Below, one piece after another: positions 15,929 to 26,329 of a DNA stretch of 64,000 nucleotides. Every line of letters begins with the position of its first letter. Within the stretch, counting starts at the first letter, position 1. The DNA is from Bradyrhizobium erythrophlei (lineage in GTDB: Bacteria; Pseudomonadota; Alphaproteobacteria; Rhizobiales; Xanthobacteraceae). The translations under genes and the position numbers were made by a program. The stretch covers positions 1,860,001 through 1,924,000 of the forward strand of contig NZ_LT670849.1 in NCBI RefSeq assembly GCF_900142985.1, in the 5' to 3' direction. Below the pieces are notes generated by a model that was not told where the DNA came from, made no database searches, and saw nothing but the letters and a program-made list of their open reading frames with translations.

Positions 15929-17626
15929 TCAAACGGGCTTGAGCGGCGCCGAAAACTTCTCCGTGCGGTCGCGCTCGGACATGTCGATGACGGTCTCCAT
16001 CGGCGCGGTCAGTTCGTAGACGTAGCTGACGTCGGTGAAGGACCGCTTCGATGTGCCGCCGAGGGCCTCCGGGGCGACGCGATCGAGCAAAATCAGGCTG
16101 AAGTCGCTGTCGGGCCGCCGGGTCGCGGCGCTGGTATTGAACTCTTCCCAGCGGAAGTGAAAGACCGTTTCCGGCTCCTCGCCGGTCACTTCCCAATGCG
16201 CGACGATGTGCGGATGTTTTCCGACCAGCGAGAGCCCCTCGTCGGAATGCGACGCCAGTTCGAAAAACAACAGCGACAGCGATTGCGCGGCCCGCGCGCT
16301 CACCGTGATGTCGGGTCCGCTGACGGCGATGCGGTCGGCATGCGGTATCGCGCGCGCTTCGAACAACCCCTTCAGGTTGACGCCCTGCCACTGGCTCTCG
16401 CTGAGCAGCGAGACTACGTTTGACATCGCGTGAATCCGGCCGATCAGGAGCTCGCGAGCGACGTCGATATCCGCCCCGTGGCGCAGCGTGCGCGTCACGA
16501 TCGACTGGATCACCGCCAGGATGTTCTTGACGCGATGGTTGAGCTCGTCGATGACCGCCGTCAGACGCCGCTCGAAGCCGATCCGCACCTGAATTTCGCG
16601 ACTCAGGCGCAGGTTGTTGTAGGCGACATAGCCGAACAGGCCGCAAACGATGGCCGTCAAGGCAAGGCCGATGGCCGCCACGATCGCCGCAGTCTGCCGC
16701 GCGCGGTTCATGGTGTTGGTCTTGGCGTAATAGGTCAGCGTCCAGTCGCGGTCACCGAATGAAACGGTCCGATACACCGGCGGGGCCGGGCTTTGCGGAT
16801 CGACGGTTCTGGAAACGACGCTGCTGCGCTCGGTTGCGGTCAGCTCGGTATTGTCGCTGCGCGGGTCTTTCAACGCCACCGAAAACAGCGACAGGTCGTC
16901 GTTAGTCAGCATCAACGGCGCAAGCTCGTACGAAAATGTCACGAATCCCGCCGGCTGGGCTCCGTTGTCCTGCAAGACCGGCGCGGCAAGCACGACACCG
17001 ACCGGTCCATCGGCGCGCAGCAGCGGCAACGGGTCGGATGCCACCGGCTTCATTTCCGACATCGCCCGCGCCAACATCGGCCCCAGGATCGGCTGCTCGT
17101 CGAAACAGCGGCCCGGAAAGCCCATGGTCTCCGCGTTGCGGGGTTCGACGTCCATTAGAAGATCGACCGGCCTGCCAAGACCCGCCGTCTGGAGCGGCGT
17201 ATCGTCGTATCTGCGGATGGTCGGATTGGTAAATCCCGCATTGGCAAGTTCAGTGCGCGCGGCTGCCAGTTCCTCGGGACGAAGCCGCGCGATCCAGCCA
17301 GCCACCACGAAGTCGGTCTTGAAGGCGTAGATCGATGAGCGCAGAGGCTGAAGCATGTTGGCCTTGATCACCGACGGCGAGCGAAAAAGGCCGGAGGCCA
17401 CGCTCGCCAGCAACTCGCGCTCGGTCAGGCGATCCTGCACCAGGCTGGCGTGAACGTCGATCGCGCGCGCCAGCGCAATGCCGTCGACCGTCAGCTCCTG
17501 GTCATGAACACGATAGGCCGCAAGACCGGAGAGCAGAACCCCGATCAGTGCAATGAAACCGGTGATGAAGCCCAGCCGAACCACTCGTTCACTCAAATAG
17601 GATGCGTTGGTAAATGGATCGAACAA
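15929..17626 (-). CDS. membrane sensor kinase with extracytoplasmic CHASE-like domain, HWE/HisKA_2 class
   Basis: 565 residues from TTG 17626. The frame stays open upstream with plausible sequence, so the true start may be some 40 bases earlier. Layout: membrane segment LGFITGFIALIGVLLSGLAAY (about 18-38), an extracytoplasmic CHASE-like domain (about 40-310; SSIYAFKTDFVVAGWIARLR), a second membrane segment TAAIVAAIGLALTAIVCGLFGY, then the H-box DELNHRVKNILAVIQSI. The ATPase half is unusual: where relatives have ELATNA it reads ELASHSDEG, and the glycine box is replaced by RRPDSDFSLILLDR. It sits beside phyR-nepR-ecfG, so a role as a PhyK-like input or antagonist is likely. Whether it can autophosphorylate is doubtful. 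Confidence 0.82.
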   Translation of the reverse strand: MFDPFTNASYLSERVVRLGFITGFIALIGVLLSGLAAYRVHDQELTVDGIALARAIDVHASLVQDRLTERELLASVASGLFRSPSVIKANMLQPLRSSIYAFKTDFVVAGWIARLRPEELAAARTELANAGFTNPTIRRYDDTPLQTAGLGRPVDLLMDVEPRNAETMGFPGRCFDEQPILGPMLARAMSEMKPVASDPLPLLRADGPVGVVLAAPVLQDNGAQPAGFVTFSYELAPLMLTNDDLSLFSVALKDPRSDNTELTATERSSVVSRTVDPQSPAPPVYRTVSFGDRDWTLTYYAKTNTMNRARQTAAIVAAIGLALTAIVCGLFGYVAYNNLRLSREIQVRIGFERRLTAVIDELNHRVKNILAVIQSIVTRTLRHGADIDVARELLIGRIHAMSNVVSLLSESQWQGVNLKGLFEARAIPHADRIAVSGPDITVSARAAQSLSLLFFELASHSDEGLSLVGKHPHIVAHWEVTGEEPETVFHFRWEEFNTSAATRRPDSDFSLILLDRVAPEALGGTSKRSFTDVSYVYELTAPMETVIDMSERDRTEKFSAPLKPV

Positions 17627-17857
17627 CCATCCGATGACGGCCCGGACGGCCGTTAATCGGAATGTAATGATAACCGACCGCTCTGCATGGGAAAGCCGTC
17701 ATCGATGTGGGACGAACGCTGGCGGGGCGGGATCTAACACGGCGGACACAGCGGCTACCACGTAAAAGAGGTTAACGGCGTCGGAGGATGATAACGGCGG
17801 CCGGCCGACTTTGTTCCCGCTCATCTGGCGACGGCGGAGATATGAAGACGGGCGGGA

Positions 17858-18511
17858 TCAGCGCCCGCCAACCCCGCGCTGCTTGGCGGATATAGCCGAG
17901 GTGAGGCCGCCTTTGGCCTCGATGAAGCCGATGATGCGATCCAGGCCCTCGCTCTTCTTCAGGTTGGTCATGACGAACGGCCGCTCGCCGCGCATCCGCC
18001 GGGTGTCCGTTTCCATCTTCTCCAGCGATGCCCCGACATAGGGCGCCAGATCGATCTTGTTGATGACCAGAAGGTCCGAACGGGTGATGCCAGGCCCTCC
18101 CTTGGACGGAATCTTGTCGCCGGCGGCCACATCGATCACATAGATGGTGAGATCCGCAAGCTCGGGCGAGAATGTCGCCGCGAGGTTGTCGCCGCCCGAC
18201 TCGATCAGCACCACGTCAAGACCTGGAAACTTGGCGCGCATGTCGGCAACCGCTGCCAAATTCATCGAGGCATCCTCGCGAATGGCCGTATGCGGGCAAC
18301 CGCCGGTCTCGACGCCCGCGATCCGGTCCGGCGTCAGCGAGCCCGACCGCACCAGAAACTCGGCGTCCCATTTCGTATAGATGTCATTGGTGATCGCGGC
18401 GATGTCGTAGTGCTCGCGCATCGACTTGCACAACAGGTCCATCAGCGCGGTCTTTCCCGAACCAACCGGTCCTCCGATGCCGACGCGAAGCGGACCATGC
18501 GAAGATGCCAT
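17858..18511 (-). CDS. ureG: urease accessory GTPase UreG
   Basis: 217 residues from ATG 18511. A longer frame to 18607 would run through an intergenic palindrome and is rejected. Walker [12 protein letters not shown], the nickel-binding [13 protein letters not shown] with CPH, Walker B-like [10 protein letters not shown], and [10 protein letters not shown] give the SIMIBI-class GTPase that delivers Ni(II) with UreD/F/E to apo-urease. It is the last gene of the urease unit, 159 bases after ureF, the longest gap in the operon and filled by REP-like palindromes. A GGCGGG/CCCGCC hairpin (17851-17869) overlaps its stop codon. Confidence 0.96.
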   Translation of the reverse strand: MASSHGPLRVGIGGPVGSGKTALMDLLCKSMREHYDIAAITNDIYTKWDAEFLVRSGSLTPDRIAGVETGGCPHTAIREDASMNLAAVADMRAKFPGLDVVLIESGGDNLAATFSPELADLTIYVIDVAAGDKIPSKGGPGITRSDLLVINKIDLAPYVGASLEKMETDTRRMRGERPFVMTNLKKSEGLDRIIGFIEAKGGLTSAISAKQRGVGGR

Positions 18512-18523
18512 TTTAATCACCCT

Positions 18524-18653
18524 TTCGTCGTCCCTGCAAAAGCAGGGACCCATCATCACAGAGTTCAATTGTTTCACCACGCTGAGGCCATAGCCCGACG
18601 CAACCATCCTTATTAACGGTTATGGGTCCCCGCGTGCGCGGGGACGACAGCGG
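18524..18653. repeat. facing pair of REP-like palindromes between ureF and ureG
   Basis: First element: stem TCCCTGC-AAAA-GCAGGGA (18531-18548), with flanks CGTCG before and CCCAT after. Second element: stem GTCCCCGCG-TG-CGCGGGGAC (18626-18645), with ATGG before and GACAG after. The flanks show the same element in inverted orientation (CGTCGTCCC...GGGACCCAT), about 75 bases apart. This is a BIME-like arrangement. Confidence 0.8.
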
Positions 18654-18670
18654 AGTGTGTGGCACTTTGA

Positions 18671-19438
18671 TCATGACCGGAACAACCGCGTGTACTGGGT
18701 TTCATGCCGCATGCTGGCGAGATCGGCGCGGAAGATGGCACTGCCGAGGTCATCGAGCGAAGCGGCGAGCGCGCGTTTTGCGGTATCCGCCACGACCACT
18801 TCAAGCTTGGCCAGCAGGCGCTGGCTGTCGGTCTGACCCAATGGAATGAGACGCGCGCCGGCCGAGATCCAGTTCGACGTCACCGCATGCAGGAAGGCGT
18901 GAACGGTGGGCGCGGGCGGAATCGCATGCGCTGCGCCAACGAGACCCACCGCAACCGGATAGACGATCGCGGTCTTGCAAGCACCGACCAGCCGATCGAG
19001 TTGCGCGGTGTGCCACGCCGCGCGTGCGATTTCGATGAAGGCCCGGCCCTGCGCGGTGGTTTCAAGATGGCGCTCGCGCGACGGCATGAAGGCGGAAGCG
19101 AGTTCGGCAACTTCTGCAAGCCGCGCATCGTCACCGGATGACGCGGCCCGATAGCTGTAGGCCAGAAAGATGCTATCGCAAATTCCCGCACCATCCGTCA
19201 GCATGGCGGCGAGCCACTCCCGCAACGATGCGGCATTCGTCACGTCGCCGGCTTCGACTGCCCACTCGATGCCGCTGGAATAGGAGAACGCGCCGACCGG
19301 AAAAGACGGCGAGAGCCAGGTCATGAGGCGGTAAAGCGCGGCCGCCTCGCTTTCCGACATTCCGGCCGATTGCTCGCTCGACCCCGCCGCATCGGACACC
19401 ACGGCGCGCCGCTTTTGCGGCGGTTTATTTATCTTCAT
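18671..19438 (-). CDS. ureF: urease accessory protein UreF
   Basis: 255 residues from ATG 19438 ([14 protein letters not shown]); some of the first 25 residues may not be needed, since the conserved part begins [20 protein letters not shown]. All-helical UreF signature segments follow ([28 protein letters not shown]-type [12 protein letters not shown], and the C-terminal [15 protein letters not shown]). UreF acts as the GTPase-controlling bridge in the UreD-F-G complex. Its start lies 14 bases inside ureE, so the ureF start overlaps the end of the histidine-tail coding region of ureE. Confidence 0.94.
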   Translation of the reverse strand: MKINKPPQKRRAVVSDAAGSSEQSAGMSESEAAALYRLMTWLSPSFPVGAFSYSSGIEWAVEAGDVTNAASLREWLAAMLTDGAGICDSIFLAYSYRAASSGDDARLAEVAELASAFMPSRERHLETTAQGRAFIEIARAAWHTAQLDRLVGACKTAIVYPVAVGLVGAAHAIPPAPTVHAFLHAVTSNWISAGARLIPLGQTDSQRLLAKLEVVVADTAKRALAASLDDLGSAIFRADLASMRHETQYTRLFRS

Positions 19439-20057
19439 GAGCATGGGAATGGCCGTGATGATGGTCGTGACCGCAATGCTCGTCGTGGTGATGGTGGTGG
19501 CCGTGATCATGCGTATGATCATGATGATCGGCATGATCGTGGGCATGATCATGCGACGCGTGGTCATGAGCAAGGTGGTCATGGGCGTGATGGTCGTGCG
19601 CGTGGCTTGCCGCATGCGCGTGGTCATCGCCATCATAGGCGCCGCCTTCGGGATCGAACGGCGCTTCGATTTCGATCACCCGCGCGCCCAACCCCATCAC
19701 CATTTCCTCGATCACATGGTCACGCCGGATGCGCAGCGCTTTGGCCAAAATCTGCGTCGGCAAATGACGGTTGCCGAGATGCCAGGCGACGCGAACCAGA
19801 TGCTGCGGATCGGTGCCACGGATTTCCGCCAGGCGCTCCGCCGCTGCGACCACCTCGATCAGACGGCCATCCTCGAGCACCAGCGCATCGCCGCCACGTA
19901 AGGCCGTCGCATTCTCGAGATCGAGCAGGAATTCAAGTCCGCGGGTGCCCGTCATCGCCATTCGGCGCCGATGACGGTCGTCGAAGTCGAGAACGATGGT
20001 ATCCGCTGGAGGCTCGCTCCAGCGGTGATGCTTCGAGACCTTGATCGCGCGGACCAT
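19425..20057 (-). CDS. ureE: urease nickel chaperone UreE with long His-rich tail
   Basis: 210 residues. The N-terminal peptide-binding and C-terminal metal domains (residues 1-140; [16 protein letters not shown] includes the conserved metal-site histidine region, [19 protein letters not shown]) are typical. They are followed by about 67 residues (144-210) that are almost only His, Asp and Ala, with roughly 30 histidines and one cysteine. This is far longer than the short His tails of enterobacterial UreE and suggests nickel storage as well as delivery. The start overlaps the stop of the preceding small gene by one base (TAATG), so the two are coupled. Confidence 0.95.
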   Translation of the reverse strand: MVRAIKVSKHHRWSEPPADTIVLDFDDRHRRRMAMTGTRGLEFLLDLENATALRGGDALVLEDGRLIEVVAAAERLAEIRGTDPQHLVRVAWHLGNRHLPTQILAKALRIRRDHVIEEMVMGLGARVIEIEAPFDPEGGAYDGDDHAHAASHAHDHHAHDHLAHDHASHDHAHDHADHHDHTHDHGHHHHHDEHCGHDHHHGHSHAHEDK

Positions 20058-20356
20058 TAGAACTTCTCGACCTTGGCGTCGCTGATGATCTCGATCACGG
20101 TGGGTGTGGCCCGGTAAGGAGCGGCATATTCGCGCCAGACCTTCATGTGCGGCGCCTTGCCATGCGCATTGAGATCCTCACGCGTCTCCCAGCGCTCCAC
20201 CACGACATAGAGATTGGGATCGTTGACACTGACATGGCCGTCATAGGAGAGGCAGCCCTTCTCCTTCCGTGTCTCGGCAGTGAATTTCTTGTGGCCCTCG
20301 ATGAACGCATCGCGGCCTTCCGGCTTCATCTGCGTGGTGGCAACAACGTAGATCAT
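20057..20356 (-). CDS. antibiotic biosynthesis monooxygenase (ABM)-fold protein in the urease operon
   Basis: 99 residues: [20 protein letters not shown], then [18 protein letters not shown] segment ([17 protein letters not shown]), [20 protein letters not shown] and [13 protein letters not shown]. This is the ferredoxin-like ABM/YgiN fold with the usual His and Trp positions; relatives include quinol monooxygenases and heme-degrading enzymes. It lies between ureC and ureE in the same direction, 42 bases after ureC and coupled to ureE. No role in urease maturation is established that I know; co-regulation under nitrogen limitation is the simple reading. Confidence 0.85.
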   Translation of the reverse strand: MIYVVATTQMKPEGRDAFIEGHKKFTAETRKEKGCLSYDGHVSVNDPNLYVVVERWETREDLNAHGKAPHMKVWREYAAPYRATPTVIEIISDAKVEKF

Positions 20357-20398
20357 GATCTCCTCCCGGTACTTTTTCGTTGATTGACCGGGCCGACC

Positions 20399-22114
<1,716 letters not shown>

Positions 22115-22127
22115 GGTTTCTACCCCC

Positions 22128-22146
22128 TCTCCCGCCAGGCGGGAGA
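22128..22146. repeat. intercistronic palindrome between ureB and ureC
   Basis: TCTCCCGCC / GGCGGGAGA (22128-22136 and 22138-22146), essentially a perfect 9-bp hairpin in the 51-base gap between ureB and ureC. No U-run; a likely RNA-stability element or mini-REP. Confidence 0.6.
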
Positions 22147-22165
22147 CAGCCTGAACCTGATTGCG

Positions 22166-22471
22166 CTACAGCTTGCCCATCACGTCGCCGCGGAAGCCGT
22201 AGATGGTCTTCTTGCCCGCGAGCGCAACGAGATGCACCTCGCGGGTCTGGCCAGGCTCAAACCGAACCGCGGTGCCGGCCGCGATGTCGAGCCGCATGCC
22301 GCGCGCCTTTTTGCGATCGAATTTGAGCGCCGGATTGGTCTCGAAGAAATGGTAGTGCGAGCCCACCTGAATGGGCCGGTCTCCGGTATTGGCGACCGAG
22401 AGCGTCACCGTCTTGCGACCGGCATTGAGCTCGATCTCGCCGTCCTTGATGAAGAGTTCACCGGGTATCAT
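22166..22471 (-). CDS. ureB: urease subunit beta UreB
   Basis: 101 residues, usual length for separate bacterial beta subunits. [19 protein letters not shown] and the conserved [14 protein letters not shown], then [20 protein letters not shown], identify it. It is a structural subunit of the (UreABC)3 enzyme. 12 bases after ureA. Confidence 0.97.
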   Translation of the reverse strand: MIPGELFIKDGEIELNAGRKTVTLSVANTGDRPIQVGSHYHFFETNPALKFDRKKARGMRLDIAAGTAVRFEPGQTREVHLVALAGKKTIYGFRGDVMGKL

Positions 22472-22483
22472 CTTGATGCGCTC

Positions 22484-22786
22484 CTATCGGATCGGCTCGT
22501 GCACCGTGACAAGCTTGGTGCCGTCCGGAAACGTCGCTTCCACCTGAATGTCGTGAATCATCTCGGCAATGCCGTCCATCACCTGCGCGCGCGTGAGCAC
22601 CTGCGCGCCCGCCTGCATCAGTTCGGCCACCGTGCGGCCATCGCGCGCACCTTCGACGATGAAGTCGGAGATGATGGCAATGGCCTCGGGGTGATTGAGC
22701 TTGACGCCGCGTTCCAGACGCCGGCGCGCCACTATCGCCGCCATCGAAATCAGCAGCTTGTCCTTTTCGCGGGGAGAGAGATTCAT
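22484..22786 (-). CDS. ureA: urease subunit gamma UreA
   Basis: 100 residues. [38 protein letters not shown], the [15 protein letters not shown] segment and [20 protein letters not shown] are canonical. Structural subunit. 24 bases after ureD. Separate ureA, ureB and ureC genes are the standard proteobacterial arrangement. Confidence 0.97.
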   Translation of the reverse strand: MNLSPREKDKLLISMAAIVARRRLERGVKLNHPEAIAIISDFIVEGARDGRTVAELMQAGAQVLTRAQVMDGIAEMIHDIQVEATFPDGTKLVTVHEPIR

Positions 22787-22810
22787 GCGAGCACTCTGAT
22801 TGATCCAGAA

Positions 22811-23647
22811 TCAATTGAGCCACAACCTCGGCAAGGCCGAACCGCTGGCGCGGCCGAGCACCGCCATCATGTCGGCGCGCAGCCGGGCCGCATCTTGGGC
22901 ACAGAAGCGCGCCATTGCAAATCCATTCCATGCCGAGAGACCGACTTCGCCGCCGAACGACGGTGCGAGTTCGCGAATCCGATCGAGCAATGCCTCATCG
23001 CCAGGCACAATCAAAGCGGTCCCGATCGCGACGCCGCCTTTGGCGATCGCGGGATTAGCGAGCTTTGCGCCGATATCACCGTCGAGACGGATGTTTTCGG
23101 CGAAAATCAGCTTGTCGCCGCGGCGAAGCCGCCAGTGGTCGAGAAACTCGCCCTCGCGCATACGCTCGCCCATCGCAAGACGGCCGAATACGACGATTTC
23201 GCAGAGTAGCAAGGAGGCAGTCTCGGAAAGGCTGATGTCAAAGCGGCGATGGATCCGTGTGCGGTCGAACAGAATGGTCTCCTGCGGCAGCCACGATAAA
23301 TGCGAGCTGCCCTCGGCCCTGAGCGTGACATTGAGCGTCGCCGCCGGTCCGGCCGCGCGGTAGATTTTCTCTGCCGCAGCCGTGGTGACAGTCAGCCGTG
23401 CGTCGCCGCTGCTCGCGATATCGATGTCAAAGCGATCGCCGCCGGCGATGCCGCCCGCAGTGTTGACCAGCACCGCCGAAAGACCATCATCTTCCGGCGA
23501 GGGAAAACGCACCCGCAACGAGCCGGCCTCGTGAATCTGACGGCGGCGCGTCACGCCATCGACGCCGGCGACGTCGAAGCGAACCGCGCCCCTCGCGCGG
23601 TTGGCGGCGAAAATCGCAGCGCTTTGATTTGCGGTATCGGTCTGCAT
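22811..23647 (-). CDS. ureD: urease accessory protein UreD
   Basis: 278 residues. Beta-rich scaffold protein that binds apo-urease and gives a path for nickel. Recognisable segments: LRVRFPSPEDDGLSAVLVNTAGGIAGGDRF (in two halves), TTAAAEKIYRA, LSWLPQETILFDRTRIHRRFDI and LLCEIVVFGRLAMGE. It is the first urease gene and starts 45 bases after urtE, so importer and enzyme probably share one transcript. Confidence 0.95.
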   Translation of the reverse strand: MQTDTANQSAAIFAANRARGAVRFDVAGVDGVTRRRQIHEAGSLRVRFPSPEDDGLSAVLVNTAGGIAGGDRFDIDIASSGDARLTVTTAAAEKIYRAAGPAATLNVTLRAEGSSHLSWLPQETILFDRTRIHRRFDISLSETASLLLCEIVVFGRLAMGERMREGEFLDHWRLRRGDKLIFAENIRLDGDIGAKLANPAIAKGGVAIGTALIVPGDEALLDRIRELAPSFGGEVGLSAWNGFAMARFCAQDAARLRADMMAVLGRASGSALPRLWLN

Positions 23648-23692
23648 CCGGCCCCAACCTTACCTCAACCGTCGACCGCCGCGCCGACCCGT

Positions 23693-24388
23693 TTACAAAG
23701 CCATCTGACGGCTGATCTCGCTCGGATCGAGGTTCGTTCGATCGCAGGCGTATTTGACCGCGCCGCGGTCCATGACCGCGAAATTGTCGCCGAGCTCGCA
23801 GGCAAAGTCGAGATACTGTTCGACCAGAACGATCGCGATACTGCCGAGGCTGCGCAAGTAAGTGATCGCGCGGCCGATGTCCTTGATGATCGAGGGCTGG
23901 ATGCCTTCGGTCGGCTCGTCGAGCAGCAGCAATTTCGGCCGCATCACCAGCGCCCGCCCGATCGCGAGCTGCTGCTGTTGCCCGCCCGACAGGTCGCCGC
24001 CGCGGCGCCCCAGCATCGATTGCAGCACCGGAAACAGCGAGAACACGTCGTCGGGGATGTTGCGGTCCTCGCGCTTCAAGGGCCCAAAGCCGGTCTTGAG
24101 GTTTTCTTCCACCGTCAGCAGCGGGAAAATCTCGCGGCCCTGCGGCACGAAGCCGATGCCCTTGCGGGCGCGTTCATACGGCTTGAGGCCGGAGATATCG
24201 GCGCCGTCGAAGGTAATCGATCCGCCGGAAATCGGGTATTGCCCGACCATGGCGCGTAGCAGGCTGGTCTTGCCGACACCGTTGCGGCCAAGCACGCAGG
24301 TCACCTTGCCCGGCTCGGCCGAAATCGAGACCCCGCGCAGCGCCTGCGCTGCGCCGTAGAACAAACTGATGTTGTCGACCTTCAGCAT
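23693..24388 (-). CDS. urtE: urea ABC transporter ATPase UrtE
   Basis: 231 residues from ATG 24388 (MLKVDNISLFYGAAQALRGV). Walker A GRNGVGKTSLL, signature LSGGQQQQLAIGRAL and Walker B KLLLLDEPTEGIQPSI are complete. The SGGQQQQLAIGRAL plus TEGIQPSI pattern is the UrtE/LivF type. It pairs with UrtD to energise urea import through UrtBC. Four bases separate it from urtD. The frame formally extends to 24427, but that would overlap urtD. Confidence 0.95.
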   Translation of the reverse strand: MLKVDNISLFYGAAQALRGVSISAEPGKVTCVLGRNGVGKTSLLRAMVGQYPISGGSITFDGADISGLKPYERARKGIGFVPQGREIFPLLTVEENLKTGFGPLKREDRNIPDDVFSLFPVLQSMLGRRGGDLSGGQQQQLAIGRALVMRPKLLLLDEPTEGIQPSIIKDIGRAITYLRSLGSIAIVLVEQYLDFACELGDNFAVMDRGAVKYACDRTNLDPSEISRQMAL

Positions 24389-24392
24389 GACT

Positions 24393-25154
24393 TTAGCGCC
24401 CCAGATACACTTCGACCACGCGCTCATTCGCCGACACCTGGTCGATGGTGCCTTCGGCCAGCACCGTGCCCTCGTGCAAACACGTCACCTTGACGCCAAG
24501 TTCGCGCACGAAGGTCATGTCGTGTTCGACCACCATCACGGTCTTGTCCTTGTTGATCTCCTTCAGAAGCTCGGCCGTCTGATGCGTTTCGACGTCGGTC
24601 ATGCCGGCGACCGGCTCGTCCACCAGCAACAGTTTCGGATCCTGCGCCAGCAACATGCCGATCTCGAGCCACTGCTTCTGACCATGCGACAGGCTTCCGG
24701 CGAGCCGGCCGCGCGCGTCCTTCAGGCGGATGGTCTCCAACACACGCTCGATGCGTTCGGCTTCGGTCCTGCTGCCGCGCCAGAACAGCGTGCCCTTGAC
24801 GCTGTGGTCGACATTGAGCGCGAGCAACAGATTGTCCTCGACCGACTGGCTTTCGAACACCGTCGGCTTCTGGAATTTGCGGCCGATGCCGAGTTCGGCA
24901 ATTCGCGTCTCGTCGAGCCGTGTCAGATCGGTGACGCCGTCGAACAGTACCGTGCCCTCATCCGGCTTGGTCTTGCCGGTGATGATGTCCATCATCGTGG
25001 TCTTGCCGGCGCCATTCGGGCCGATGATGGCGCGCATCTCGCCGGGCTCCAGCGTCAGCGACAGGTTGTTGATGGCATGAAAGCCGTCGAACGAGACATG
25101 CACGCCGTCGAGGTAAAGCAGCGCAGACGTCGCACGGGTATCCCTGACGTTCAT
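24393..25154 (-). CDS. urtD: urea ABC transporter ATPase UrtD
   Basis: 253 residues from ATG 25154, GGAGTGAGAGCG upstream. Walker A GPNGAGKTTMMD, the UrtD-typical IGRKFQKPTVFESQSVEDNL, signature LSHGQKQWLEIGMLL and Walker B LLLVDEPVAGM are all present, as is the switch His in VVEHDM. LivG-type partner of UrtE. A longer upstream frame overlaps urtC and is a shadow. Confidence 0.95.
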   Translation of the reverse strand: MNVRDTRATSALLYLDGVHVSFDGFHAINNLSLTLEPGEMRAIIGPNGAGKTTMMDIITGKTKPDEGTVLFDGVTDLTRLDETRIAELGIGRKFQKPTVFESQSVEDNLLLALNVDHSVKGTLFWRGSRTEAERIERVLETIRLKDARGRLAGSLSHGQKQWLEIGMLLAQDPKLLLVDEPVAGMTDVETHQTAELLKEINKDKTVMVVEHDMTFVRELGVKVTCLHEGTVLAEGTIDQVSANERVVEVYLGR

Positions 25155-25159
25155 CGCTC

Positions 25160-26329
25160 TCACTCCGCCATATGAGGTTCGCTGACGCCGTCTTCGGCGG
25201 CGGCACTCTCGGCGTTCGCGCTCATTCGCCGGGCCTTTATCGGCTCCCACCAGCTGTTGAAGGTACCGACGATGCCTTTGGGCAACAGCAGCGTCACCAG
25301 GATGAACATAGCGCCGAGCATGAACAGCCAGTAGGGCGCGAGCGGACCCGATGTGAAGTAGGTCTTGGCGTAGTTGACGACGACCGCGCCCAGCGCCGCC
25401 CCGACCAGCGTGCCGCGCCCGCCGACAGCGACCCAGATCACGGCCTCGATGGAATTTCCGGGCGCGAACTCCGACGGGTTGATGATGCCGACCTGTGGCA
25501 CGTAGAGCGCGCCGGCGACACCGGCCATGCAGGCCGACAGCGTGAACACGAACAGCTTGTAGGATTCGACGCGGTAGCCGAGAAACCGCGTGCGCGATTC
25601 GGCGTCGCGCACCGCGATCAGCACCTTGCCGAGCTTGGAGGTGACGACCGCCCGGCAGATCAGGAACGTCACGATGACCAGCAGACAACTCAGCGCGAAC
25701 AGGGCCGCGCGGGTGCCGTCCGCCTGCACGTTGAAGCCGAGGATATCCTTGAAATCGGTGAGGCCGTTATTGCCGCCGAAGCCGAAGTCGTTGCGGAAGA
25801 ACGCCAGCAGCAGGGCGTACGTCATCGCCTGCGTGATGATCGAAAGATAAACGCCGGTGACGCGGGAGCGAAACGCCAGCCAGCCGAAGCAGAAGGCGAG
25901 CAGGCCCGGCACCAGAACGACCATCAACGCCGCAAACCAGAACATGTCGAAGCCGTGCCAGTACCACGGCAGTTTCGGATAGTTCAGGAACACCATGAAG
26001 TCGGGCAGGATCGGATTGCCGTAGACGCCGCGGCTGCCGATCTGGCGCATCAGATACATGCCCATGGCGTAACCGCCGAGCGCAAAGAACGCGCCGTGGC
26101 CAAGCGAGAGGATGCCGCAATAGCCCCAGATCAGGTCGATCGAGAGCGCGAGCACCGCATAACAGGCGTATTTGCCGAACAGCGCGACCAGATAGGTCGG
26201 CACCTGCAACGCCGAGCCCGACGGCAGCAACAGGTTCGACAGCGGAATCAGAACGCCGAGAGCGGCCACCACCAGCACGAAAAGCGCCGCGCTGCGGTCG
26301 AGCGATCGCGTCAGAAGATGCGGCATCAT
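25160..26329 (-). CDS. urtC: urea ABC transporter permease UrtC
   Basis: 389 residues from ATG 26329 (MMPHLLTRSLDRSAAL), overlapping the urtB stop by a few bases. LivM-type polytopic permease: GKYACYAVLALSIDLIWGYCG, LSLGHGAFFALGGYAMG, the EAA-like VRDAESRTRFLGYRVESYKLFVF, then IEAVIWVAVGGRGTL. A short charged C-terminal tail (SANAESAAAEDG) follows the last membrane segment. Confidence 0.95.
   Translation of the reverse strand: MMPHLLTRSLDRSAALFVLVVAALGVLIPLSNLLLPSGSALQVPTYLVALFGKYACYAVLALSIDLIWGYCGILSLGHGAFFALGGYAMGMYLMRQIGSRGVYGNPILPDFMVFLNYPKLPWYWHGFDMFWFAALMVVLVPGLLAFCFGWLAFRSRVTGVYLSIITQAMTYALLLAFFRNDFGFGGNNGLTDFKDILGFNVQADGTRAALFALSCLLVIVTFLICRAVVTSKLGKVLIAVRDAESRTRFLGYRVESYKLFVFTLSACMAGVAGALYVPQVGIINPSEFAPGNSIEAVIWVAVGGRGTLVGAALGAVVVNYAKTYFTSGPLAPYWLFMLGAMFILVTLLLPKGIVGTFNSWWEPIKARRMSANAESAAAEDGVSEPHMAE

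Noticed and set aside
19437..19640. CATGATCATG-rich stretch resembling a tandem DNA repeat or CRISPR-like array
   Set aside because: Short degenerate His/Asp codon repeats encoding the UreE tail; no spacers or regular repeat units.
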